A model generated the notes under the pieces. It ran no database searches, had not been told where the DNA came from, and worked only from the letters and a program-made list of their open reading frames with translations. Positions 1-9,002 of a stretch of DNA of 64,000 nt are shown in pieces; position 1 is the first letter of the stretch, and each line of letters opens with the position of its first letter. Source of the stretch: Serratia sarumanii (lineage in GTDB: Bacteria; Pseudomonadota; Gammaproteobacteria; Enterobacterales; Enterobacteriaceae); NCBI RefSeq assembly GCF_029962605.1, contig NZ_CP124750.1:4898001-4962000 (forward strand). Reading direction: 5' to 3'. The position numbers and the translations under genes were made by a program.

Positions 1-976
<976 letters not shown>

Positions 977-999
977 GAGAAAAGCATCCAAACTTAATT

Positions 1000-1235
1000 G
1001 GCGGATGCCGCAGGATCATGGCCGATAGTTCGCGACGGCCACGGACATTGCGACGTAACACCGGCAGGTCTTCGGGCTTGGGATTTGCAGGCCGCGGGGC
1101 GCGACCGGCAACGGGCGATGACTTCCCATCCTGCAATGGACAGTGTCTGCGTCGAAACGCTATCGCCGTGACTTCCCCTTACCGCTGCGCGTCAGCTCCG
1201 GATTCACACCGGATTCCCTTTTCACTCGCTGCTTG
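1000..1235 (-). ncRNA. Cobalamin (B12) riboswitch in the btuB leader
   Basis: Read on the minus strand, the btuB leader carries the conserved cobalamin aptamer blocks in the right order. GGGAATCCGGTG (1207-1218) comes first, then a GCTGACGC-type element, CACTGTCC, a GGATGGGAAG block, and the B12 box AAGCCCGAAGACCTGCCGG (1061-1079). The remaining bases down to the btuB start would form the expression platform that hides the ribosome-binding site when adenosylcobalamin is bound. The exact 5' and 3' limits are approximate. Confidence 0.93.
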
Positions 1236-1316
1236 AGGCCGGACGGCAATGCTACGATCAATGAAAATAGATGTCTAGACTGCTACTAATGTTACAAATA
1301 ATAAACGCGACAAAAC

Positions 1317-1344
1317 TGGACTTCACGGGCTGATTCCCTACAAT
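1317..1344 (+). promoter_or_regulatory. Probable trmA sigma70 promoter with GC-rich discriminator
   Basis: A -35 like TGGACT (1317-1322) and a -10 TACAAT (1339-1344) are separated by 16 bases. The bases after the -10 are CCCCGC, a GC-rich discriminator of the kind found in stringently controlled stable-RNA promoters. The E. coli trmA promoter is known to be growth-rate and stringently regulated, so the same control is inferred here. Confidence 0.6.
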
Positions 1345-1380
1345 CCCCGCTGATCAAATTTGCCTGACGAGAAGACACAC

Positions 1381-2484
1381 ATGACGCCCGAGAATTTGCC
1401 TATTGAACGTTACGATGACCAACTGGCGGAGAAAGTCGCCCGCCTGAAGACGTTGATGTCACCGTTCGCGGCGCCCGAGCCGGAAGTGTTCCGCTCGCCA
1501 GTCGACCACTACCGCATGCGCGCCGAATTCCGCATCTGGCACGACGCGGACGACATGTACCACATCATGTTCGATCAGCAGACCAAGCAGCGTATTCGCG
1601 TCGATCGTTTCCCGGCCGCCAGCGAACTGATCAACCGCCTGATGAGCGCCCTGATCGCCGCGCTGAAACCGGAACCGATCCTGCGTCACAAGCTGTTCCA
1701 GATCGATTATCTGTCGACGCAAAGCGGCAAAATCATCGCCTCGTTGCTGTACCACCGCAAGCTGGATGACGTTTGGCAACGGCGCGCCGAGCAGCTGCGT
1801 GACGATCTGCGCGCGCAGGGTTTCGACCTGCAGCTGATCGGCCGGGCGTCGAAGACCAAAATCATGCTCGACCAGGATTATGTTGACGAAGTGCTGCCGG
1901 TCGCCGGCCGCGACATGATCTACCGCCAGGTGGAAAACAGCTTCACTCAGCCCAACGCGGCCATGAACGTGCAGATGCTGGAATGGGCACTGGCGGTGAC
2001 CGCCGGTTCCAAAGGCGATTTGCTGGAGCTGTATTGCGGCAACGGCAACTTCTCGCTGGCGCTGGCGCGCAATTTCGAGCGCGTGCTGGCGACCGAAATC
2101 GCCAAACCGTCGGTGGCGGCGGCGCAATACAACATCGCTGCCAACCATATCGACAACGTGCAGATCATTCGCATGGCGGCGGAAGACTTCACTCAGGCGA
2201 TGAACGGGGTGCGCGAATTCAACCGATTGAAAGGCATCGATCTGAGCGGCTACAACTGCGAGACGATTTTCGTCGATCCGCCGCGCAGCGGGCTGGACGA
2301 GGAAACGGTGAAGATGGTGCAGGCCTACCCGCGCATTCTCTATATCTCATGCAATCCGGAAACGCTGTGCGCCAACCTGGAAACGCTGCAGGCCACGCAC
2401 CGGGTCAGCCGCCTGGCGCTGTTCGATCAGTTCCCGTATACCCATCACATGGAATGCGGCGTGCTGCTGGAAAAGCACCGCTGA
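1381..2484 (+). CDS. trmA: TrmA, tRNA (uracil-5-)-methyltransferase (m5U54)
   Basis: TrmA methylates U54 of tRNA (and a site in tmRNA) using S-adenosylmethionine. The protein is 367 residues from the ATG at 1381, which gives [18 protein letters not shown], like the E. coli start; a TTG at 1360 would add seven unneeded residues. The SAM-binding motif is [26 protein letters not shown] follows, then the catalytic nucleophile Cys324 in YISCNPETL and the general base Glu358 in HHMECG. It stands alone between the divergent btuB leader and the convergent yijD, and ends in a shared hairpin at 2492-2512. Confidence 0.97.
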   Translation: MTPENLPIERYDDQLAEKVARLKTLMSPFAAPEPEVFRSPVDHYRMRAEFRIWHDADDMYHIMFDQQTKQRIRVDRFPAASELINRLMSALIAALKPEPILRHKLFQIDYLSTQSGKIIASLLYHRKLDDVWQRRAEQLRDDLRAQGFDLQLIGRASKTKIMLDQDYVDEVLPVAGRDMIYRQVENSFTQPNAAMNVQMLEWALAVTAGSKGDLLELYCGNGNFSLALARNFERVLATEIAKPSVAAAQYNIAANHIDNVQIIRMAAEDFTQAMNGVREFNRLKGIDLSGYNCETIFVDPPRSGLDEETVKMVQAYPRILYISCNPETLCANLETLQATHRVSRLALFDQFPYTHHMECGVLLEKHR

Positions 2485-2491
2485 TACGACA

Positions 2492-2516
2492 GGGGCGCCA
2501 TCATGGCGCCCCGTTT
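2492..2516. terminator. Hairpin between convergent trmA and yijD
   Basis: A perfect 9-bp stem GGGGCGCCA / TGGCGCCCC with a 3-base loop lies between the two stop codons. It is followed by a short GTTTC on the plus strand. The T-run is weak, but the position between convergent genes fits a terminator. Confidence 0.6.
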
Positions 2517-2518
2517 CA

Positions 2519-2893
2519 TTACGACTCTTGAGTCGGCGCATCCGGCGCCTTGCGCGCCTTCAGTTTCATCCCGATCCACAGCACCAACGCCACGCAGATC
2601 ACCGACGGCAGGAAGTTGGAACCGATCTGCGGGTATTCGGCGCGCACGATGGCGCTGTACATCAGCAGCCCCAGCAGGAAACAGGCCGCCGCCAGCTTCG
2701 GCATGCCGTCCGGCATAGCGCGGTTCAGGTAACGCTGATGCAGGCAGTACACCGCCAGCACCAACGCAATCAGCGGGAAGATCGAAAACGGCACCACCGA
2801 GCTGAACAGCGCGGCAAACGAACCGTTGATCGAAAGGCCGGCAATCAACGCCAGCAGTAAGGTGCCATTTTCACGGCCTGGTTTTTCCATCAT
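2519..2893 (-). CDS. yijD: YijD, small inner-membrane protein (DUF1422)
   Basis: The 124-residue protein has about four hydrophobic segments (near residues 13-31, 33-50, 69-85 and 96-112) and a basic C-terminal tail, so it should be an integral inner-membrane protein. The core ([41 protein letters not shown]) is close to E. coli YijD, whose function is not known. It starts 12 bases after the fabR stop, as in E. coli, so it is the second gene of a fabR-yijD transcript. The product begins Met-Met, so the first or second ATG could be used. Confidence 0.9.
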   Translation of the reverse strand: MMEKPGRENGTLLLALIAGLSINGSFAALFSSVVPFSIFPLIALVLAVYCLHQRYLNRAMPDGMPKLAAACFLLGLLMYSAIVRAEYPQIGSNFLPSVICVALVLWIGMKLKARKAPDAPTQES

Positions 2894-2905
2894 TTTTTAC
2901 CTTTT

Positions 2906-3538
2906 TTATACGTGGGACACAGAAGCTTTTTCTTGTTCGCGGCGATACCAGTAATACGCCCCTTTGGAGATCATCCGCAGCTGCAGCACCAGCCGCTCTT
3001 CCAGCTGCTGCCGCTGCTCGACGTCGATATCCAGCGCTTCCGCGCCGGCGCTGAACACGATGGTGACCATCGCTTCCGCCTGCGCTTCGGTAAAGCTGCG
3101 CGGCATGTGGTTTTCCAACTCGAGGTAGTCCGCCAGTTCGGCGATGAAATGCTGGATCTCGCGCGCCACCGCCGCACGGAATGCCGCCGACGTGCCGGAA
3201 CGCTCGCGCAGCAGCAGGCGGAAGGCGTTCGGGTTGTTGCCGATAAATTCCATAAAGGTGGACACCGAGGTGCGGATCACGCTGCCGCCCTTGGCGATGC
3301 GTTGGCGCGCCTGGCGCATCAACTGACGCAGCATCAGGCCGCTTTCGTCCACCATGGTCAGCCCCAACTCATCCACATCGCGGAAATGGCGGTAAAACGA
3401 CGTGGGCGCGATGCCCGCCTCGCGTGAAACTTCCCGCAGGCTCAGGCTGGCGAAGCTGCGTTCGGCGCTCAGCTGGCTGAATGCGGCTTCGATCAGGGAA
3501 CGACGAGTCCGTTCTTTTTGTTGTGCTCTGACGCCCAT
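2906..3538 (-). CDS. fabR: FabR, TetR-family repressor of unsaturated fatty acid synthesis
   Basis: FabR represses fabA and fabB in response to the balance of unsaturated and saturated acyl-ACP or acyl-CoA. The N-terminal helix-turn-helix contains [21 protein letters not shown], the TetR-type DNA recognition segment. The C-terminal half ([51 protein letters not shown]) is nearly identical to E. coli FabR. I chose the ATG at 3538 ([14 protein letters not shown], 210 residues), which matches the family start; an ATG two codons upstream at 3544 is possible. It is divergent from sthA. Confidence 0.94.
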   Translation of the reverse strand: MGVRAQQKERTRRSLIEAAFSQLSAERSFASLSLREVSREAGIAPTSFYRHFRDVDELGLTMVDESGLMLRQLMRQARQRIAKGGSVIRTSVSTFMEFIGNNPNAFRLLLRERSGTSAAFRAAVAREIQHFIAELADYLELENHMPRSFTEAQAEAMVTIVFSAGAEALDIDVEQRQQLEERLVLQLRMISKGAYYWYRREQEKASVSHV

Positions 3539-3755
3539 ATGCATATCCGGATAGGTTCCATTCTCTCAGTCTAACGCCCTAGACTCGGCAATATAGCAAA
3601 TTTTATTGCAACAGCATTTATACTAACGCGCTCTATCACACTTCCGCCCTGAGCCGATTGTGCTTTGCCTCAAAAAGCCTAATGGTGATTGGGTGAGCAG
3701 CGCTATGATGTTAAGATACCGTTGTAATCTTGTATAAAAAACAGGTCTCTCCTAC

Positions 3756-5153
3756 ATGCAACAGCACTATCAATTTGATGCCATTGTGATTGGCTCGGGC
3801 CCTGGTGGTGAAGGTGCCGCCATGGGGCTGGTGAAACAGGGCGCCCGCGTGGCCGTTATCGAACGGTACAACAACGTAGGCGGCGGATGTACCCACTGGG
3901 GCACCATCCCTTCCAAAGCCCTCCGCCACGCCGTCAGCCGCATTATCGAATTCAACCAGAACCCGCTTTACAACAACTCGCGCACGCTCAGCGCGACCTT
4001 CCCTGACATTTTACGCCACGCCGATAACGTCATCAGCCAGCAAACCCGCATGCGCCAAGGGTTCTATGAGCGGAACCAGTGCAAACTGTTCGCCGGCGAC
4101 GCGCGTTTCATCGACGCCAACACCGTCAGCGTCAGCTACATGGACGGCACCCAGGACACCATCCGCGCCGACCACATCGTGATCGCCTGCGGCTCGCGCC
4201 CTTATCACCCGGCCAGCGTCGATTTCAATCACCCGCGCATCTACGACAGCGATTCCATTCTCGAGCTGAGCCATGAACCGCGCCACGTGATCATTTACGG
4301 CGCCGGGGTGATCGGCTGCGAATACGCGTCTATCTTCCGCGGTCTGAACGTCAAGGTCGATCTGATCAACACCCGCGATCGCCTGCTGGCATTCCTCGAT
4401 CAGGAGATGTCGGATTCGCTCTCTTACCACTTCTGGAACAACGGCGTGGTGATCCGCCACAACGAGGAGTTCGAGAAGATTGAAGGCACCGAAGACGGCG
4501 TGATCGTGCACCTGAAGTCCGGCAAGAAGGTGAAAGCGGACTGCCTGCTGTACGCCAACGGCCGTACCGGCAACACAGATTCGCTGGGGTTGGAAAACGT
4601 CGGCCTGGAATCGGACAGCCGCGGGCTACTGAAGGTGAACAGCATGTACCAAACCGCGCTGTCGCACATCTATGCGGTCGGTGACGTGATCGGCTATCCG
4701 AGCCTGGCTTCCGCCGCCTACGATCAGGGCCGCATCGCCGCGCAGGCGATCGCTTCCGGCGAAGCCAGCGGTCACCTAATCGAAGATATCCCGACCGGCA
4801 TCTACACCATTCCGGAAATCAGCTCCGTCGGCAAAACCGAGCAGGAACTGACGGCGATGAAGGTGCCGTATGAAGTGGGCCGCGCCCAGTTCAAGCATCT
4901 GGCGCGCGCGCAGATCGCCGGGATGAACGTAGGCAGCCTGAAGATCCTGTTCCATCGCGACACCCTGCAGATCCTCGGGATCCACTGCTTCGGCGAGCGT
5001 GCGGCGGAGATCATCCACATCGGTCAGGCGATCATGGAACAGAAAGGTGAAGGCAATACTATCGAGTATTTCGTTAATACGACCTTCAACTATCCGACCA
5101 TGGCCGAAGCCTACCGGGTGGCGGCGCTTAACGGCTTAAACCGCCTGTTTTAA
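3756..5153 (+). CDS. sthA: SthA (UdhA), soluble pyridine nucleotide transhydrogenase
   Basis: SthA is a cytoplasmic flavoprotein that moves electrons from NADPH to NAD+ and balances the two pools. At 465 residues it is the expected length. It begins with the FAD-binding [17 protein letters not shown]. The segment [15 protein letters not shown] shows the family hallmark: the second Cys of the usual disulfide-reductase pair is replaced, so there is no redox-active disulfide. A central NAD(P) motif ([18 protein letters not shown]) and a C-terminal [17 protein letters not shown] follow. It overlaps the convergent oxyR by 18 bases. Confidence 0.97.
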   Translation: MQQHYQFDAIVIGSGPGGEGAAMGLVKQGARVAVIERYNNVGGGCTHWGTIPSKALRHAVSRIIEFNQNPLYNNSRTLSATFPDILRHADNVISQQTRMRQGFYERNQCKLFAGDARFIDANTVSVSYMDGTQDTIRADHIVIACGSRPYHPASVDFNHPRIYDSDSILELSHEPRHVIIYGAGVIGCEYASIFRGLNVKVDLINTRDRLLAFLDQEMSDSLSYHFWNNGVVIRHNEEFEKIEGTEDGVIVHLKSGKKVKADCLLYANGRTGNTDSLGLENVGLESDSRGLLKVNSMYQTALSHIYAVGDVIGYPSLASAAYDQGRIAAQAIASGEASGHLIEDIPTGIYTIPEISSVGKTEQELTAMKVPYEVGRAQFKHLARAQIAGMNVGSLKILFHRDTLQILGIHCFGERAAEIIHIGQAIMEQKGEGNTIEYFVNTTFNYPTMAEAYRVAALNGLNRLF

Positions 5154-6053
5154 CGCGTTGTCGATGTAGCCCTGCATGTGCTCGCGGATCGCTTCGGCCA
5201 ACTGCTCATAACGGCTGCGCAGTGGGGAACCGGGGCGATACACCAACGCGATGGTGCGCTTCGGTTCCGGCTTGTAGCAATCCAGATAGCAGACGCCGTC
5301 GCGTTCGCGCTGCGGCGGCACCGCCAGTGACGGCAGCAGGGTAATGCCGCTGCCGGCCGCGACCATATTGCGCAGCGTTTCCAGACTGGTGGCGCGGAAG
5401 TGGGTATCTTCGTCCGCGCCCGCCTGGAAGCAGAAGCCCATCGCCTGATCGCGCAGGCAGTGCCCATCCTCCAGCATCAGCAGCTTCTCTCCCGCCAAAT
5501 CCGGCATCGCCACGCGCTCGCGCTGCGCCCACGGGTGATCGGAATACACCGCCAGCTTCATCGGTTCATCGAACAGAGGCACTTCGATAAACGCCTCGGT
5601 TTCCTTCACCAATGCCAGAATGGCGCAGTCCAATTTGCCGCTGTCGAGTTGCGCCAGCAGTTGCTGGGTTTGCGCTTCGTGCAGGTACATTTCCAGTTTC
5701 GGGAAAGTTTTGTGCAGCGTCGGGATGATCTGCGGCAGCAGATAAGGCCCCACGGTCGGGATCAGGCCGATGTGCAGCGGCCCGGACATGGCTTCGCCCT
5801 GCTGGCTGGCCATCTCCTTCAATACTTTCACTTCGCGCAGCACGGTACGCGCCTGCTCCACCAGCAGCAGACCCGCCTGGGTGAACAGCACCTTGCGGCT
5901 GGTGCGCTCGAGCAGCATGACGCCCAACTCGTCTTCCAGCTTGCGGATCTGCCCGCTCAGCGTGGGTTGGCTTACATGGCATGAATCGGCCGCGCGGCGG
6001 AAGTGCCGGTGCTCGGCCAAGGCGACCAGATACTCTAAATCACGAATATTCAT
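5136..6053 (-). CDS. oxyR: OxyR, LysR-family hydrogen peroxide sensor and activator
   Basis: OxyR is oxidised by peroxide to a disulfide form that activates catalase, peroxidase and iron-handling genes and represses itself. From the ATG at 6053 ([18 protein letters not shown]) the protein is 305 residues, the E. coli length; a start at 6071 would add six residues. The N-terminal LysR helix-turn-helix covers about residues 1-60. The sensing cysteines fall at Cys199 and Cys208 ([17 protein letters not shown]), exactly the E. coli positions. The promoter region holds a four-part OxyR site at 6073-6109. It is divergent from the Prx-Grx gene and tail-overlaps sthA. Confidence 0.98.
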   Translation of the reverse strand: MNIRDLEYLVALAEHRHFRRAADSCHVSQPTLSGQIRKLEDELGVMLLERTSRKVLFTQAGLLLVEQARTVLREVKVLKEMASQQGEAMSGPLHIGLIPTVGPYLLPQIIPTLHKTFPKLEMYLHEAQTQQLLAQLDSGKLDCAILALVKETEAFIEVPLFDEPMKLAVYSDHPWAQRERVAMPDLAGEKLLMLEDGHCLRDQAMGFCFQAGADEDTHFRATSLETLRNMVAAGSGITLLPSLAVPPQRERDGVCYLDCYKPEPKRTIALVYRPGSPLRSRYEQLAEAIREHMQGYIDNALKQAV

Positions 6054-6072
6054 TGTTTCCCTCCATTCCATG

Positions 6073-6109
6073 ATAGCTCATGGCGATAGATAAGATAGCA
6101 ATGAGCGAT
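6073..6109. promoter_or_regulatory. OxyR binding site between oxyR and the Prx-Grx gene
   Basis: Four 4-base elements follow the OxyR spacing exactly: ATAG (6073-6076), seven bases, CGAT (6084-6087), seven bases, ATAG (6095-6098), seven bases, CGAT (6106-6109). The known consensus is ATAG-N7-CTAT-N7-ATAG-N7-CTAT, so each CTAT differs by one base. The site begins 20 bases upstream of the oxyR start codon and faces the divergent peroxidase gene, suiting both self-repression and activation. Confidence 0.85.
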
Positions 6110-6204
6110 TAGATCTATCAACCCCCAGCGACAATAATGTGTCCCAACGAAGCGATATCGCGCTAAATGCTAAAAATTAATTTTGCTAATTAAGGGGTTA
6201 ATCA

Positions 6205-6936
6205 ATGTTTACCAGTCAAGAAGGCAAGAAAGTTCCTCAGGTTACTTTCCACACCCGTCAGGGCGACCAATGGATTGATGTGACCACTGATGACCTGTTC
6301 AAAAACAAAACCGTTATCGTGTTCTCGCTGCCGGGCGCATTTACGCCAACCTGTTCTTCGAGCCATCTGCCGCGCTACAACGAACTGTCCAGCGTATTCA
6401 AGCAGCACGGCGTCGACGGCATTCTGTGCGTCTCGGTGAACGATACCTTCGTGATGAACGCCTGGAAAGCCGATCAACATGCGGAAAACATCACCTTCGT
6501 GCCGGACGGCAACGGTGAATTCACCAAAGGCATGAACATGCTGGTCGAGAAAGCGGATCTGGGCTTTGGCCCGCGTTCATGGCGCTACTCGATGCTGGTG
6601 CGCGACGGCGTGGTCGAGAAAATGTTCGTCGAACCGAACAAGCCGGGCGACCCGTTTGAAGTGTCCGACGCCGACACCATGCTGAAATACCTGGCGCCGG
6701 AATTCAAAGTGCAGGAGTCGGTCTCCCTGTTCACCAAGCCGGGCTGCCCATTCTGCGCCAAAGCCAAGCAAATGCTGCAAGAGCGCGGCATTCAGTATGA
6801 AGAGATCGTACTGGGCAAAGACGCCACCACCGTCAGCCTGCGCGCCGTCAGCGGCCGCGCCACGGTGCCGCAAGTGTTCATCGGCGGCCGTCACATCGGC
6901 GGCAGCGACGATCTGGAAACTTTCCTGTCAGCTTAA
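6205..6936 (+). CDS. Hybrid peroxiredoxin-glutaredoxin (Prx5-Grx, glutathione-dependent peroxidase)
   Basis: The 243-residue fusion reduces hydrogen peroxide and organic peroxides with glutathione. Residues 1 to about 165 are a Prx5-type peroxiredoxin with the peroxidatic Cys50 in PGAFTPTC and the downstream [11 protein letters not shown]. Residues about 172-243 are a glutaredoxin with Cys181 and Cys184 (KPGCPFCAK), TVPQVFIGG and IGGSDDLE. Fusions of this kind are known from Haemophilus, Vibrio and Neisseria. The gene is divergent from oxyR with an OxyR site between them, so peroxide induction is expected. The stop codon is followed within a dozen bases by an OxyS-like segment and a terminator. 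E. coli K-12 has no such gene here and carries oxyS instead. Confidence 0.95.
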   Translation: MFTSQEGKKVPQVTFHTRQGDQWIDVTTDDLFKNKTVIVFSLPGAFTPTCSSSHLPRYNELSSVFKQHGVDGILCVSVNDTFVMNAWKADQHAENITFVPDGNGEFTKGMNMLVEKADLGFGPRSWRYSMLVRDGVVEKMFVEPNKPGDPFEVSDADTMLKYLAPEFKVQESVSLFTKPGCPFCAKAKQMLQERGIQYEEIVLGKDATTVSLRAVSGRATVPQVFIGGRHIGGSDDLETFLSA

Positions 6937-6991
6937 TAAGTAATAACAAAGCCAACGTGAACTTTGGCGGGCTACGGCCCGCCCTTTTTTT
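6937..6991 (+). ncRNA. OxyS-like 3' untranslated segment of the Prx-Grx mRNA
   Basis: Directly after the Prx-Grx stop, the sequence at 6948-6965 reads AAAGCCAACGTGAACTTT. From memory this is identical to the single-stranded Hfq-binding linker of E. coli OxyS. It is preceded by AATAAC, also present in OxyS, and followed immediately by a GC-rich terminator hairpin, as in OxyS. The 5' part of OxyS is not recognisable as a separate unit; that position is occupied by the last codons of the gene. I infer a 3' UTR-derived RNA made by processing or an internal start; its 5' end is unknown. Identity with OxyS is a recalled match, not a computed alignment. Confidence 0.65.
6966..6991 (+). terminator. 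Rho-independent terminator of the Prx-Grx gene
   Basis: The 7-bp stem GGCGGGC / GCCCGCC with a TACG loop is followed by C and seven T residues. It directly abuts the OxyS-like linker. Confidence 0.92.
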
Positions 6992-7008
6992 ACCTTTCAG
7001 GAGCGGAT

Positions 7009-8457
7009 ATGAAACTGTTGAACGTTGATGTTGCGGTCATCGGCGGCGGCACCGCAGGGCTCGGCGCCTATCGCGCGGCCAAACTGTCTACCCCCAGCGT
7101 GGTGATGATCGAAGGCGGGCCTTACGGCACCACCTGTGCGCGCGTTGGCTGCATGCCATCCAAGTTGCTGATCGCCGCTGCCGAAGCGGTACATCAAATC
7201 GAACGCGCGCCGGGCTTTGGCGTGCACCCAACCGGTACAACCCGCATCGACGGGCGCGAAGTGATGGCGCGCGTCAAACGCGAACGCGATCGCTTCGTCG
7301 GCTTCGTGCTGGAAGGCGTGGACGAGATCCCGGCCGGCGATAAAATTCAGGGCTATGCCCGCTTTATCGACGACAACACGCTGCAGGTCGACGAGCATAC
7401 GCGCATCGTGGCGCAGCGCATCGTGATCGCCACCGGTTCCCGCCCCAGCTGGCCGGCGCCGTGGAACGAACTGGGCGATCGTCTGATCGTCAACGACGAT
7501 CTGTTCAACTGGGATGATTTGCCGCAGTCCGTAGCGGTATTCGGCCCTGGCGTCATCGGGCTCGAGCTGGGGCAAGCGCTGCACCGCCTCGGTGTCGACA
7601 CCAAGGTCTTCGGCATCGGCGGCGCCGTCGGGCCGCTCACCGACAGCGCCGTGCGCGACTACGCCGCCAAAGCACTGGGGGAAGAGTTCTATCTCGACGC
7701 CGACGTGAAGGTAGAGATGATGCAGCGCGAAGGCGACAAGGTGTTTATCCGCTATCGGGACCTGCAGGGCCAACCGCAGGAGATCCTGGTGGACTACGTG
7801 CTGGCCGCCACCGGCCGCCGCCCCAACGTCGATCGGCTGGGCCTCGAAAACACCGGCTTACAGCTTGACGCCCGAGGCGTACCGCTGGCCGACCGCCTGA
7901 CGATGCAAACCAGCGTGCCGCATATTTTCATCGCCGGCGACGCCAGCAACCAACTGCCGCTGCTGCATGAGGCCAGCGATCAGGCACGCATCGCCGGCGC
8001 CAACGCCGGCAGCTTCCCGGAGATCAATCCGGGCCTGCGCCGCAGCGCGATTTCGGTGGTGTTCTCCGATCCGCAGATCGCCATGGTCGGCTCAACCTTC
8101 CGCGAGCTGAGCGAGAAGTTCAGCGCCTGCGGCTGCTTTGAAGTGGGCAACGTCTCGTTTGAGAATCAGGGCCGCTCGCGGGTGATGCTGCGCAACAAAG
8201 GCATTCTGCACGTCTACGGCGAGCAAGGCACCGGCCGTTTCCTCGGCGCGGAAATGATCGGCCCGGACGCCGAACACATCGCACACTTGCTGGCCTGGGC
8301 GCACCAGCAGCAGATGACCGTCGATCAGATGCTGGACATGCCGTTCTATCATCCGGTGATCGAAGAAGGCTTGCGCACCGCGCTGCGCGATCTGCAGGCG
8401 AAGCTCAAACTCGGCACGGCCGAAATCGAGCGCTGCCAGCGCTGCCCGGGCGAATAA
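7009..8457 (+). CDS. Lipoamide-dehydrogenase-like FAD disulfide reductase with C-terminal CxxC tail
   Basis: This 482-residue protein is a class I pyridine nucleotide-disulfide oxidoreductase, usually annotated dihydrolipoyl dehydrogenase. It has an N-terminal FAD motif (VIGGGTAGLGAYRAA) and a redox-active pair Cys43/Cys48 (GTTCARVGCMPSK). A central NAD(P) motif (VFGPGVIGLELGQALHRLG), FAD motif IFIAGDASN, and the catalytic His448 and Glu453 (FYHPVIEEG) follow. No partner acyltransferase is nearby. The last residues, ERCQRCPGE, contain Cys476 and Cys479, an extra CxxC at the very C-terminus that ordinary E3 subunits lack. Its place 72 bases after the Prx-Grx gene suggests a role in disulfide or peroxide metabolism, with the true substrate unknown. 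ATG at 7009 has a good GGAG ribosome site. Confidence 0.85.
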   Translation: MKLLNVDVAVIGGGTAGLGAYRAAKLSTPSVVMIEGGPYGTTCARVGCMPSKLLIAAAEAVHQIERAPGFGVHPTGTTRIDGREVMARVKRERDRFVGFVLEGVDEIPAGDKIQGYARFIDDNTLQVDEHTRIVAQRIVIATGSRPSWPAPWNELGDRLIVNDDLFNWDDLPQSVAVFGPGVIGLELGQALHRLGVDTKVFGIGGAVGPLTDSAVRDYAAKALGEEFYLDADVKVEMMQREGDKVFIRYRDLQGQPQEILVDYVLAATGRRPNVDRLGLENTGLQLDARGVPLADRLTMQTSVPHIFIAGDASNQLPLLHEASDQARIAGANAGSFPEINPGLRRSAISVVFSDPQIAMVGSTFRELSEKFSACGCFEVGNVSFENQGRSRVMLRNKGILHVYGEQGTGRFLGAEMIGPDAEHIAHLLAWAHQQQMTVDQMLDMPFYHPVIEEGLRTALRDLQAKLKLGTAEIERCQRCPGE

Positions 8458-8480
8458 CCTCTTATTCTCCGTTCATCCCC

Positions 8481-8507
8481 ACCGGGCCTTCAGGCCCGGT
8501 TTTTTTG
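8481..8507 (+). terminator. Rho-independent terminator after the disulfide reductase gene
   Basis: An 8-bp stem ACCGGGCC / GGCCCGGT with loop TTCA is followed by a run of T residues. Confidence 0.92.
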
Positions 8508-8580
8508 CGCAGCACTTTCCACATTTTCCTCCCTCCTCTTGCCTCACGGCCCTTCTGCGTTCATTTTTTATGCTTCGACA

Positions 8581-8610
8581 TTGAAGTGATACCAATAACG
8601 ATACTAGAAT
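8581..8610 (+). promoter_or_regulatory. Possible promoter of the HicB-like gene
   Basis: TTGAAG (8581-8586) and TAGAAT (8605-8610) are separated by 18 bases, 30 bases upstream of the start codon. The elements are only moderately good. Confidence 0.4.
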
Positions 8611-8639
8611 AAAGCAAGGAGCCAGAATGGAGGAAGAAC

Positions 8640-8966
8640 ATGGAAAAGCATGAACACTATACCTATCGCATCACCTGGTCAGCGGAAGATCGTGAATATG
8701 TCGGGCTGTGCGCCGAATTCCCCTCGTTGTCCTGGCTGGCGGCCACGCGTACCGGCGCGCTGGAGGGTATCGAAAAAGTGGTGAGCGAAACGATCGACGA
8801 TATGTTGGCGCAAGGTGAAACGCCGCCGCAGGCGCTGGCGGAAAAGAACTTCAGCGGAAAACTGGTGTTGCGCATGACGCCGGAACAGCATCGGCGGCTG
8901 GCGATCGGCGCGATGGAGGAAGGCGTGAGTCTGAACCGTTATCTGTGCGCACGCCTGGCGGGGTAG
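8640..8966 (+). CDS. Orphan HicB-family antitoxin-like protein
   Basis: The 108-residue protein has the HicB layout. An N-terminal partial RNase-H-like fold (HYTYRITWSAEDREYVGLC followed by EFPSLSWLAATRTGALEGI) precedes a C-terminal ribbon-helix-helix-type segment (LVLRMTPEQHRRLAIGAMEEGVSLNRYLCARLAG). HicB proteins neutralise the HicA mRNA interferase and bind their own promoter. No hicA-sized reading frame is visible on either side: upstream is the terminator of the previous gene and downstream is convergent argH. It may therefore be a solitary regulator or a remnant. A GGAGGAAG ribosome site supports the ATG at 8640. Confidence 0.8.
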   Translation: MEKHEHYTYRITWSAEDREYVGLCAEFPSLSWLAATRTGALEGIEKVVSETIDDMLAQGETPPQALAEKNFSGKLVLRMTPEQHRRLAIGAMEEGVSLNRYLCARLAG

Positions 8967-8971
8967 AGGTT

Positions 8972-8996
8972 CAAGGGCGGCACCGGGTCGCCCTTG
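8972..8996. terminator. Hairpin between convergent hicB-like gene and argH
   Basis: An 8-bp inverted repeat CAAGGGCG / CGCCCTTG with a 9-base loop lies in the 36-base gap between the two stop codons. There is no clear T-run, so it is only a probable bidirectional terminator. Confidence 0.5.
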
Positions 8997-9002
8997 TCGT
9001 CG

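Noticed and set aside
6110..6204. Stand-alone oxyS gene at the E. coli position next to oxyR
   Set aside because: No match to the OxyS 5' stem or linker between the OxyR site and the Prx-Grx start. The OxyS-like block is instead after that gene.
8627..8653. Tiny frame of 8 codons overlapping the hicB-like start, considered as a leader peptide or hicA remnant
   Set aside because: Too short, no HicA residues, and the GGAGGAAG inside it is simply the ribosome site of the hicB-like gene.
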